From positions 124,001-188,000 of the forward strand of contig JAHLLS010000007.1 of NCBI GenBank assembly GCA_020444045.1: 64,000 nt of DNA, written 5' to 3'. Both the position numbers and the translations under genes were made by a program. Shown piece after piece: positions 1 to 7,570 of this stretch. The notes under the pieces are model-generated. The model made no database searches. It saw nothing but the letters and a program-made list of their open reading frames with translations, and was not told the DNA's origin. The first letter of the stretch is position 1; each line of letters opens with the position of its first letter. This DNA comes from Deltaproteobacteria bacterium. GTDB taxonomy: Bacteria > Desulfobacterota > Desulfobacteria > Desulfobacterales > UBA5852.

Positions 1-55
1 CGATCAAGTAGGGAATATATTCAACGACCTGGGAGAAGTGAATGGTATAGTTCAT
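1..55 (-). CDS. amino-acid ABC transporter permease, N-terminus only (cut by window edge)
   Basis: Reading left from an ATG at 53-55 gives 18 open codons beginning MNYTIHFSQVVEYIPYLI, which then run off the window. This is the usual start of HisM/GlnP-type polar amino-acid permeases, with a short cytoplasmic lead into the first membrane helix. A GAGGA ribosome site lies just upstream. The gene follows the binding-protein gene on the same strand, so it is the expected next gene of that operon. Only the first few percent of the protein is present; the family call rests on this start and on the neighbour. Confidence 0.7.
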   Translation of the reverse strand, partial: MNYTIHFSQVVEYIPYLI

Positions 56-85
56 AATGCTTCCTCGGGCACCCTTTGCGGTTAA

Positions 86-107
86 AAGGAGGCCCTTAGG
101 CCTCCTT
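86..107 (-). terminator. hairpin between binding-protein and permease genes
   Basis: A perfect 9-bp stem (86-94 with 99-107, AAGGAGGCC arms) with a 4-nt loop is followed on the minus strand by TTTT. It sits between the stop of the binding-protein gene and the permease start. It could be a partial terminator or an mRNA-stabilising hairpin that lets the binding protein outnumber the membrane subunits. Confidence 0.65.
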
Positions 108-125
108 CTCGCCGGTTTCCCTCAA

Positions 126-938
126 TTAAAACCATGCCGTTGCAGGCACTTTAAATACCATAGGGCCACCAAACCATTTTTCCCAGATCGTATCTATTGT
201 TCCACTTCTGTGCAGTTCGAACAATTCAACGTTAAGCCAGTCACGTAAAGTATAATTTCCTTTTGCGACTCCCAGACAACAGAAGTATACGTTCACTGGC
301 GTATCGACGACCTCCCATTTCACGTTTTTATGCGTCTTTGTATGATCCCACATGAAATCAACAACGTCCAACATGGCTTGACCACGGCCTTGGGCGATGG
401 CTCGGATGACGTCCGGGTAGTTGTCCAGCAAAAGAACCTTGGCTTTGGGCAGGTTCTTTTCTATAAACGGCACCGGCGTTGTACCTCGCACCTGGACTAG
501 TGTGATATTGGGATCGTCGTAATCCTTCCAGTGAGCCCTCTTGTTTTCGGTAGTGGTTAAAACACCAAAAACTTCTGTGTGTACAGGGACGGTGAAGTCA
601 ATGATCTGGGCCCGTGTAGGATTTCGTGTCATTGCACCCATGACGAAGTCAATCTTGTCGGAAGACACGAAAGGGATGCGGTCCGGCGATCCGACCTTGA
701 CAATTTTCAGCTCGACCCCTAAGGCGTCGGCAATCGCCTGAGCCACATCCCTGTCAAAACCGTCAATCTCGTTTTTGTCATTAAAAACGCCCAGTGGTTG
801 AAGCGTTGGGTTGATACCCACCCGGATTTCCTTGGCTTTGAGAATTTCATCAAGGGATTTAGCTTGTGTAATGCCAGCTACCAAAAGCACCAATATCAAT
901 GCGCTAACCGAAAACAAAATAGTTCTGCAACGTCTCAT
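126..938 (-). CDS. polar amino-acid ABC transporter, periplasmic binding protein (family 3)
   Basis: This is a 270-residue secreted solute-binding protein that captures an amino acid or related polar compound and delivers it to the permease whose start lies at 1-55. Residues 1-27 form a signal peptide (MRRC, hydrophobic core, cut near TQA). The mature part has the family-3 fold signs: RVGINPTLQPLG, a DGFDRDVAQAIADAL helix, and DFVMGAMTRNPTRAQIIDFTVP. A longer reading from TTG at 953 is open, but the AGGAGG at 944-950 sits in the right place for the ATG at 938, so that start was chosen. Ligand cannot be told from sequence. The DUF6282 and DUF3830 genes upstream suggest an unusual substrate. 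Confidence 0.9.
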   Translation of the reverse strand: MRRCRTILFSVSALILVLLVAGITQAKSLDEILKAKEIRVGINPTLQPLGVFNDKNEIDGFDRDVAQAIADALGVELKIVKVGSPDRIPFVSSDKIDFVMGAMTRNPTRAQIIDFTVPVHTEVFGVLTTTENKRAHWKDYDDPNITLVQVRGTTPVPFIEKNLPKAKVLLLDNYPDVIRAIAQGRGQAMLDVVDFMWDHTKTHKNVKWEVVDTPVNVYFCCLGVAKGNYTLRDWLNVELFELHRSGTIDTIWEKWFGGPMVFKVPATAWF

Positions 939-1031
939 TTTGTACCTCCTCAATTCCCAGCAGTTAATGTTATAGACCGATTCAATCGGCCTTGTTGGAT
1001 CGTCCGCCTCCTTGTCGGAGAATTCTCACAA

Positions 1032-2039
1032 TCAATCCGACGGACTTTCCATCCCTAAAAGGCGGGCCGGATTATAGGCTGTCATTTTTCGCAAATCATT
1101 CTTAGGGACACCTAAATCCAACATACAGGCAATAAACTCCCTGAAACCCTCTACCGGCGCCGGCAAGGTGTAGACGCCAAAATCCGTGCTTAAAATATAG
1201 TTCTCAGCCCCCACCTCAAGGATTTCTTCAGCAACCTGCTTTACTCCCCCATGGGGTTCGCCTTCCATTCCTTCATCGATACTGATGTATTCCCGTTCGA
1301 CATAATAGTGCGTCTTTGGAATTGGCGTTGTGTGGGTAAAGGCAGCAAGCGTTTGCTCCAGGAAAGCGCCGCTCTCTGCCGCTTTTTTCTGTTCAGTCAC
1401 CGACATGTTTTTGGTGACGCTGCTGGCCACCAATACCTTTTTGATTCCGTATGTTTTGCTCAGATCTATCAGTCGAAAAGCTTCCTGGTTCGAAACATGA
1501 CCGGTGTTTAAGAATACATCGGGATGATCCGCGATCAAACTCAATATCTCGTCCAACTCTTTGGAAGGCTTTCCCTCTGGAATGCGGATACAGCGTGACA
1601 GTTCCTCTTCTTTGAACTTTGGGAATATGTCCGCCAGGGACTTGAAATTACCATCAACCAGATGACCTTCCCGACTGGCCTGGTAATACGTCGAATGGGC
1701 GCCAAAGCTGACATATTTTGCACCAGCACCGTGATAAAGGGCTGTTTTCACTGCCCTGGGATTCATTCCACCAAAAACGGTATTCAAGATTATACCCCCA
1801 AAGACGTCGATGTCTTTGACGATGCGGCTAACCAACCAAGCTGTTCCGTTGGACCAGTTGAATACGTCCATGTATACAATGGCTTTCATGCCCGCATCAC
1901 GTGCCTGAATGGCAGCCTCAAAAGGATCCACCCGCCGGGGTGAACTGGGCAAGTGTGGGCCTGCGTGTACGTGGACATCAATGGCACCTTTAAGCAATTC
2001 TGTGCTGAGCTCATAGCTGCGGCCTTCTGGCAAAATCAT
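1032..2039 (-). CDS. DUF6282-type amidohydrolase-like protein
   Basis: A 335-residue cytoplasmic protein with the metal-site pattern of TIM-barrel amidohydrolases: D21-V-H23-V-H25-A-G-P-H29 after the first strand, a later His in LNTGHVSNQEAF, and an Asp in LSTDFGVYTLP near residue 285. I recognise it as resembling the DUF6282 family, whose reaction is not established; a hydrolase or decarboxylase acting on a polar metabolite is an inference. The ATG has a strong GGAGGA site. It lies between the DUF3830 gene and the binding-protein gene on one strand, so it probably acts on what that transporter imports. Confidence 0.7.
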   Translation of the reverse strand: MILPEGRSYELSTELLKGAIDVHVHAGPHLPSSPRRVDPFEAAIQARDAGMKAIVYMDVFNWSNGTAWLVSRIVKDIDVFGGIILNTVFGGMNPRAVKTALYHGAGAKYVSFGAHSTYYQASREGHLVDGNFKSLADIFPKFKEEELSRCIRIPEGKPSKELDEILSLIADHPDVFLNTGHVSNQEAFRLIDLSKTYGIKKVLVASSVTKNMSVTEQKKAAESGAFLEQTLAAFTHTTPIPKTHYYVEREYISIDEGMEGEPHGGVKQVAEEILEVGAENYILSTDFGVYTLPAPVEGFREFIACMLDLGVPKNDLRKMTAYNPARLLGMESPSD

Positions 2040-2112
2040 AATTTTCCTCCTTCAGATAAACTGCATTCTTTTTATTTATTGCAAGAAAACAATATGTGGC
2101 AGGCATCCTTAT

Positions 2113-2592
2113 TCAAGCGAACTGCTCCACCTTAAGTTTCTTTCTGCCTTCACCTTGGCATCGGGCGGCCACCTCGGCGAACTCCTCCAGATTTTCGTCA
2201 ATATGTCCGAAAAGGGTGCTCGGGCGCCATCCAACCGGCAATAATAACCGGGCGTCGCGTCCATAGAAGATTCCAAAGTCATAGACAGGATTTGGAACGC
2301 CTTGCCATTGGTAAGGTTGATATGCATTCCAGACAAGATCACCTGGAATCGGGAAGACGATTTGATTTTCTGGCGGTAAATTCAGAGAAATGTCCGGGTC
2401 CAGGCGGGTATGCTCCACCGGGAAGGATAATTCCCTGCCCGTAAACATCGCATGGATGCACATCCCCTCAAATGGTCCTTCGGCCAATGCGTCCCAAAGC
2501 ATCTGGCAGGTCTTGGGCGCCTTGTCAGGCCAGAAATTTGCCAAACAACTCACACCCTCTTCAACAAAGCTGATTTTGACTTGCATGCGCAT
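2113..2592 (-). CDS. DUF3830 family protein
   Basis: A 159-residue protein resembling DUF3830, a small cyclophilin-like fold family of unknown activity found beside hydantoinase, racemase and transporter genes in catabolic clusters. Visible hallmarks are APKTCQMLWDALAEGPFEG near residue 28, HAMFTGRELSF, a PENQIVFPIPGDLVWN stretch and DFGIFYGRDARLLLP. No signal peptide or membrane segment. The first gene of its operon; DUF6282 follows 73 bases later. Two ATGs lie at 2592 and 2586 in frame (MRMQ or MQVK); the first is placed about 8 bases from an AGGAA site. Confidence 0.72.
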   Translation of the reverse strand: MRMQVKISFVEEGVSCLANFWPDKAPKTCQMLWDALAEGPFEGMCIHAMFTGRELSFPVEHTRLDPDISLNLPPENQIVFPIPGDLVWNAYQPYQWQGVPNPVYDFGIFYGRDARLLLPVGWRPSTLFGHIDENLEEFAEVAARCQGEGRKKLKVEQFA

Positions 2593-3162
2593 TTAGTTGT
2601 TTCCTTTCCGGACAAAACATCATCTTTCTCTTTAATTCATAAACGAATCAGGCTTTCTCAAATGCTTTGATATTCTATTTTTCGCCTTTGTTACCGGTAT
2701 ACATCGGCACAAATATTTTCTCTTAAATATTTACAAAAGCCATGCCACATCATTCAAATTTTTAGACATATTTTTTATTAGAATCTATCTTGGAATGATC
2801 TGGCGTCCCTATGGCATTGGGGGATAGCTCGTAATGCTCGTATACTCCCGATATGCCTCGATTGTTCAGCGCTGTGTCTATGCAAAGAATTCCGACCGTC
2901 ATTTTAGTAAGGTTCGAATACTTCGAATCTTTTCCGCGCTAAAAAGCCTTAAATGGAATCAATGGTCAAGCGAAGAAAAACCAAAATACACATAATTGTG
3001 AAAAGCACCGCTATGTTTTGACGAATTTGTATGTTTATTTCTTCTTGACATATCAGACCAGGACATACCTCCGTTCAGCCCTGATTCTACTATTTGTGGT
3101 GCTTCCGACTGTTTCCGACATCCACACAGCCTGAAACGCGCGGGAGACTTTTACAGTCATCA
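2593..3162. other. 570-base gene-free, AT-rich stretch with candidate promoter elements
   Basis: No convincing gene on either strand. On the minus strand about 2732-2747 reads TGGCATGGCTTTTGTA, close to the sigma-54 pattern: GG, ten bases, then GT where GC is expected. It is some 140 bases before the DUF3830 start. At 2913-2927 TTCGAA-TAC-TTCGAA makes a 15-bp near palindrome that could be an operator. Both are weak candidates read by eye. The stretch looks more AT-rich than the regions around it. Confidence 0.35.
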
Positions 3163-3870
3163 TTATTTGAATTCTTTGGCGGGTGGCGTGGCAAACAAAC
3201 CGACCTTGCTGTGAGAAAGGCCCAGGTCGGCGATTGCTTCGGCGGTTTTCAAGGCAACGGCGGATGGATCCAGCACCTTGATATTAAGGGTATCCTCAAT
3301 TTCCTGGGCATAACCGGCCATGCCGGCGCACCCCATGATGATGACTTCGGCCCCGTCTTCTTCGACGGCTATTTTCGAGACTTCGATAAGCCGCTGTTTG
3401 GTCTTAGTCGGATCGGCTTCGGTCTCCGCCACCGTCAAATCCAAACTGCGGACGGATGCCAGAAAATGGGATAACCCCCGCAGATGAACATGTTCGACTT
3501 TCGAGGGAATTCTTTGCTTACGCGGTGTCATGATGGAAAATTTCGCGCCCAGCATGGCGGCGATATGCAAGGTGACTTCTTCGATGCCAATGACCGGAAT
3601 GGTGGATATTTCTTTAGCGGCATCCAAACCCGGGTCGGAAAAACAGGCCAGAATCACGGCGTCATAGCCATCCTGATTGGCTTTATTAACCAACTCCAGG
3701 GTGGGCGGGATGGCATAGGCTTCGTCATAGGCCGATTCGATGGTTTCAGGCCCTTTTTCGGGGCATGTCACGGTCAAGTCGGTGTCCGCTCGTTTAATCG
3801 CTTCCAGGGCGATGCGAATTTGATTCGTCATAGGGATGGACGTATTGGGGTTTATAACCAATATTTTCAT
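3163..3870 (-). CDS. Asp/Glu/hydantoin racemase family protein
   Basis: A 235-residue cofactor-independent racemase-family protein. The two catalytic cysteines of the family are visible, in ILACFSDPG (about residue 75) and IIMGCAGMAGY (about residue 180), as is the N-terminal INPNTS phosphate/carboxylate loop typical of hydantoin racemases. It could interconvert D and L forms of an amino acid or hydantoin, or act as a maleate isomerase-like lyase; the substrate is not determined. It is the last gene of the operon with aminotransferase and IorAB, 56 bases after the aminotransferase stop, so feeding D-amino acids into that pathway is a reasonable inference. Confidence 0.82.
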   Translation of the reverse strand: MKILVINPNTSIPMTNQIRIALEAIKRADTDLTVTCPEKGPETIESAYDEAYAIPPTLELVNKANQDGYDAVILACFSDPGLDAAKEISTIPVIGIEEVTLHIAAMLGAKFSIMTPRKQRIPSKVEHVHLRGLSHFLASVRSLDLTVAETEADPTKTKQRLIEVSKIAVEEDGAEVIIMGCAGMAGYAQEIEDTLNIKVLDPSAVALKTAEAIADLGLSHSKVGLFATPPAKEFK

Positions 3871-3926
3871 CAGGGATTATTCCTTTTGAGGGTAAATGCG
3901 GTTATCTCGATCCGGGGTCAGTCTCA

Positions 3927-5018
3927 TTAGATCCGGTGGTGATCGATGGCTTTTGCCAGGCGGATGACACCTTCTTCAATCTCTTCCGGCGATAGGCCGC
4001 AGAATGGCAGGCGAACGAAATTATCGCCCTGCCCGTCGGTAAAAAAGCCGCTGCCGTTGGATAGAACAATGCCGAACTTTTCCGCGTTTTCCTGCAGGGC
4101 CCGGCCATTGATTTCATCGGAAAGGTTGAGGGACAGAAAGAACCCGCCTTCCGGCCGTATAAAATCGATTCCCGGCAGATGTTTATCGAGCATTTGCAGC
4201 ATGCACGCCATCCGCGGCGCGTACAGGGCCTTAAGCGATTCGATGTTCGGTTCCAGAAGACCGCGCCGGCAATACTCATACACAATGCCTTCAGTCACCA
4301 ATGCCGGGTGGATATAGGTGTCTTCGCTCCACTTGTGTAATTTCGGCATGATATCTTTCGGGCCGATGAGAAATCCCACCCGTACCCCCGGACTCATGAT
4401 CTTGCTGAAAGACGAGATGTGCAGGGTTTTCTCGGGAACCAGCTCCCGAAAGGCCGGGGGATTTTCTCCCTGGTACCGCAGGAAGCGATACGGTGCGTCT
4501 TCAACGATCAGGAAGCCGTATTCCCGCGCCAGTTCCGCAATGCGCTGCCGTTTTTCAATGGATATCGTAACACCGGCCGGATTCTGAAAATCAGGCACAA
4601 TATAGAACAGTTTCGGGACGCTTTTTTGCAGGGCGGCCTCGAAGGCTTGCAGATCAATCCCATCATGTTCCAGGGGTATGCCAACGACAGTGGCCCCGAC
4701 GCGTTTCATGGCGGTGATGGCGCGATCATAACTCGGATTTTCCAAAAAGACCGTGTCCCCCTTCTCCACGAACAAGGCCGCGGCAAAGGTCAGAAACTCC
4801 ATGGAGCTGTTGCCCAGCAGCACCTGTTCGTATGCCACGCCGAACCAATCGGCGATCCACTGTCGTAAGGGGCCGTAGCCGGAGTAGTGTCCATATTGGA
4901 AGAGCACCCTGCCCTCTTCTTTGAAAATAGCATCGGCACATTCCCGGAAATCGTCGATGGGCAGCGCATCCGTGGCCGGATTGCCGCGGGTAAAATAAAT
5001 GGGCTCGTTTTTATCCAT
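3927..5018 (-). CDS. PLP-dependent aminotransferase, fold type I (LysN/MocR-like class)
   Basis: A 363-residue aminotransferase that should convert an amino acid to its 2-oxo acid. The PLP lysine is in SSFSKIMSPGVRVGF (about residue 205), preceded by FQNPAGVT and the IVEDAPYRFLR aspartate/tyrosine pair, as in 2-aminoadipate/aromatic aminotransferases. There is no N-terminal helix-turn-helix, so it is the enzyme rather than a MocR regulator. The ATG has an AAAGAGG site. It lies 76 bases after iorB, whose enzyme oxidises exactly the aryl or branched 2-oxo acids such a transaminase makes. Confidence 0.88.
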   Translation of the reverse strand: MDKNEPIYFTRGNPATDALPIDDFRECADAIFKEEGRVLFQYGHYSGYGPLRQWIADWFGVAYEQVLLGNSSMEFLTFAAALFVEKGDTVFLENPSYDRAITAMKRVGATVVGIPLEHDGIDLQAFEAALQKSVPKLFYIVPDFQNPAGVTISIEKRQRIAELAREYGFLIVEDAPYRFLRYQGENPPAFRELVPEKTLHISSFSKIMSPGVRVGFLIGPKDIMPKLHKWSEDTYIHPALVTEGIVYEYCRRGLLEPNIESLKALYAPRMACMLQMLDKHLPGIDFIRPEGGFFLSLNLSDEINGRALQENAEKFGIVLSNGSGFFTDGQGDNFVRLPFCGLSPEEIEEGVIRLAKAIDHHRI

Positions 5019-5094
5019 GGATACCTCTTTTATTAAATAAATGTTGTCATGCCGGTCTTGTCATTGCCGCCCGTCACCGCGGATAGACCGAAAG

Positions 5095-5685
5095 TCAGTT
5101 GATCAGTTCACGGCCTTTTTCATAGGCGGTGAGATTCAAATCGGCGACTTTGGCGGGAACTCTTTCCTTGATCACCGCCCGCCAGATGTCAGGCGCGTTT
5201 CCTAAAATCTTGGACAAGCCCCCCAACACCACAATATTGAAACACAGCACGTTGCCCAGATCCAGCGCTGTCCGGGTTCCGGCGATGGTTTGAACGTGTT
5301 GCGCTGCATTTTTAAAATCGGCCATGATGCGGTCTTTTTCAGGGTAATTGGCTTCACCTGACGTAACCGTCATGGGGTCGATGCGGCAGTCGTTGGCGAG
5401 AATAAAGCCATCCGGCTTGATGTAGGAAAGCCGCCGCAACGTTTCCAGCCATTCGAAGCCGATTAAATAATCGACATCGTATTCGTCGAGAACCGGTGAA
5501 TGCACCTTGGGGGCCCACTGGATATGGCTGACCACACTGCCGCCCCGCACCGCAAGTCCCAGGATGTCCGATTTTTTGGTGTCGTATCCCAATCGAATGC
5601 CGACTTCGGCGAGAATATCACTGGCCAGGACCGTTCCCTGGCCACCGACCCCGGCAATGAGAAATTTATAGCTATCTTCAGGCAT
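5095..5685 (-). CDS. iorB: indolepyruvate:ferredoxin oxidoreductase, beta subunit
   Basis: A 196-residue gamma-type subunit of 2-oxoacid:ferredoxin oxidoreductases. It begins with the diagnostic IAGVGGQGTVLASDILAE motif, then RGGSVVSHIQW, and ends with a VPAKVADLNLTAYEKGREL helix. Together with IorA it oxidises arylpyruvates (indolepyruvate, phenylpyruvate) with CoA to aryl-acetyl-CoA, CO2 and reduced ferredoxin in the cytoplasm. It lies 61 bases after iorA on the same strand. Length and motifs are normal. Confidence 0.92.
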   Translation of the reverse strand: MPEDSYKFLIAGVGGQGTVLASDILAEVGIRLGYDTKKSDILGLAVRGGSVVSHIQWAPKVHSPVLDEYDVDYLIGFEWLETLRRLSYIKPDGFILANDCRIDPMTVTSGEANYPEKDRIMADFKNAAQHVQTIAGTRTALDLGNVLCFNIVVLGGLSKILGNAPDIWRAVIKERVPAKVADLNLTAYEKGRELIN

Positions 5686-5746
5686 GGATTCCCCTCTTTA
5701 TGCGTTATGAATGATTGTCAAAAAAAACCCTCGATCGGTTGCGATT

Positions 5747-7516
5747 CTATTCCGGTTTACGGATCGCGCCGGTCGGACAAATCTGTCGGCAGATATCACA
5801 CCCGATGCACAAGACCGGGTCGATACCGGCTTTTTTCATTTTTGTCTTCGGGTTGACCTCATCGATTTTAATGGTCGCAGGGCAGCCGGCCTTGGCGCAG
5901 GTGCCGCAGGCAACGCACTTATCCGTATCGACGTTATACGCCGGTTGAGGATTACGGGAGACAAATATACAGGGACCTTTGGCGATGAGCACGGCCGTGC
6001 CGTCGTAAGCCGTGCATTCCTTCAGCGCCTGGCCCATGGCCTTGACGTCAAAGGCATCCACACTCATCACTTTTTCAACCCCCAGGGCGCGAACAAGGGT
6101 TTCGATATCCACTTCCTTGGTGGATTTCCCCATCAGGGTATAGTTGTTGCCCGGGTGGTCCTGGTGACCGGTCATGGCGGTGGTGCGGTTGTCCATAATG
6201 ATGACGGTCCCCTTTCCATGGTTGTGTACCATGTTGAGGAGGGGCGGGATGCCGGCATGAAAAAACGTGCCGTCGCCAATCGTGCAGACCGCCGGTTCCG
6301 GCAGGCCTGATTTCCCCATGCCATGCAGCACACCGATACTGGCGCCCATGGACCCCATCGTGTGCTGTGCATTAAATGGCGGCAACGTGCCGAGGTTGTA
6401 GCAACCGATATCGCCGGCCACCGGCAGCTTCATTTTATTCAACAGGTAGAAGGTGCTGCGGTGGGGACAGCCGGCACACAATACCGGGCTGCGGCCCGGC
6501 AAATCCGGGGTGTCCAAGACCGGCAATGTCTTTTCGACGGGGGGCAGGAGGCCGTTTTCCCGGGCGATTCTCTGGAGCGTCTGGGGCAAAAGCTCATCGC
6601 ATGGGGGGAAAAGCGCTTTGCCGATGGCATCGATGCCCATGGCACGAACTTGCTCTTCAATGAAGGGATCCAGTTCCTCAATGACCAGGAGCTTTTTTAC
6701 GCCGTCAGCAAATGCTTTGATCATTTTTTTGGGAAGCGGGTACACCATGCCCAATTTCAAAAACGAGGCTTTGGGAAACACCTGCCGTGCATATTCATAG
6801 ACCACCCCGCTGGCAATAATGCCCAGGTCCCGATCCCCCCAACTGATAAAATTATCGGGATATGTCTCCGCAAATTCCGCCAGATCCAGCAGCCGCTGCT
6901 CCAGAATCGGATGCCGCTTTTTGGACCACAGACACATACAGTTGTATTTCTGCATATTGCGCGTGAACGGTCCGACGTCGCCGGCTTTGGCGGGGTCGCC
7001 GCCCAGCTCCACAACGGATTTGGAATGCGAGGTCCGCATGGTGGTGCGCACCACGACAGGCGTGTCAAACTGTTCGCTGATCTCGATCCCTCGAACAATG
7101 AAATCTTTGCATTCCTGGCTGTCGGCCGGTTCCAGCATGGGGAATTTGCCCAATTTGGCGTAATGGCGGTTATCCTGCTCATTTTGAGAGCTGAACATCC
7201 CGGGGTCGTCGGCCGTCAGCACCACGAGTCCCGCTTCCAGGCCGGTGTAGGCCGTGTAGAACAGGGAGTCCGACAGCACGTTCATACCCACCTGTTTGGT
7301 TGTCACCAATGCTCGCCGCCCGGAATAAGCGGCGCCTGCCGCCGCATCCATGGCGACCTTTTCATTGACCGACCATTCCGAGTAGATGGTTTTGTATGTC
7401 GATACATTCTGAAGAATTTCAGAACTGGGGGTGCCGGGGTAGCCGGTGGCCACTTCGATCCCGGCTTCGTATGCGCCCCGGGCGATGGCTTCGTTTCCTG
7501 AAAGCAACGCTTTCAT
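5747..7516 (-). CDS. iorA: indolepyruvate:ferredoxin oxidoreductase, alpha subunit
   Basis: A 589-residue catalytic subunit. Order of parts: N-terminal pyrimidine-binding domain (GYPGTPSSEIL), a middle domain, a thiamine-diphosphate domain with GDIGCYNLG and GDGTFFHAGIPPLLN, and a C-terminal ferredoxin domain with two 4Fe-4S motifs (CVACGTCAKAGCP and CIGCDICRQICP). A TTG at 7534 keeps the frame open, but AAAGGAGA at 7521-7528 points to the ATG at 7516. Partner IorB follows. The reduced ferredoxin it makes would feed an Rnf-type or electron-bifurcating enzyme elsewhere. Confidence 0.95.
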   Translation of the reverse strand: MKALLSGNEAIARGAYEAGIEVATGYPGTPSSEILQNVSTYKTIYSEWSVNEKVAMDAAAGAAYSGRRALVTTKQVGMNVLSDSLFYTAYTGLEAGLVVLTADDPGMFSSQNEQDNRHYAKLGKFPMLEPADSQECKDFIVRGIEISEQFDTPVVVRTTMRTSHSKSVVELGGDPAKAGDVGPFTRNMQKYNCMCLWSKKRHPILEQRLLDLAEFAETYPDNFISWGDRDLGIIASGVVYEYARQVFPKASFLKLGMVYPLPKKMIKAFADGVKKLLVIEELDPFIEEQVRAMGIDAIGKALFPPCDELLPQTLQRIARENGLLPPVEKTLPVLDTPDLPGRSPVLCAGCPHRSTFYLLNKMKLPVAGDIGCYNLGTLPPFNAQHTMGSMGASIGVLHGMGKSGLPEPAVCTIGDGTFFHAGIPPLLNMVHNHGKGTVIIMDNRTTAMTGHQDHPGNNYTLMGKSTKEVDIETLVRALGVEKVMSVDAFDVKAMGQALKECTAYDGTAVLIAKGPCIFVSRNPQPAYNVDTDKCVACGTCAKAGCPATIKIDEVNPKTKMKKAGIDPVLCIGCDICRQICPTGAIRKPE

Positions 7517-7570
7517 GCATGTCTCCTTTCCCAATTGCGATGATATCTCATATCGTGGTCTACGTGTTAT

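Noticed and set aside
3045-3050. Perfect TTGACA on the plus strand
   Set aside because: No -10 at the right distance and no plus-strand gene follows.
6323-7501. 392-codon plus-strand open frame opposite iorA
   Set aside because: IorA is complete with all motifs on the minus strand; the plus frame shows no family features.
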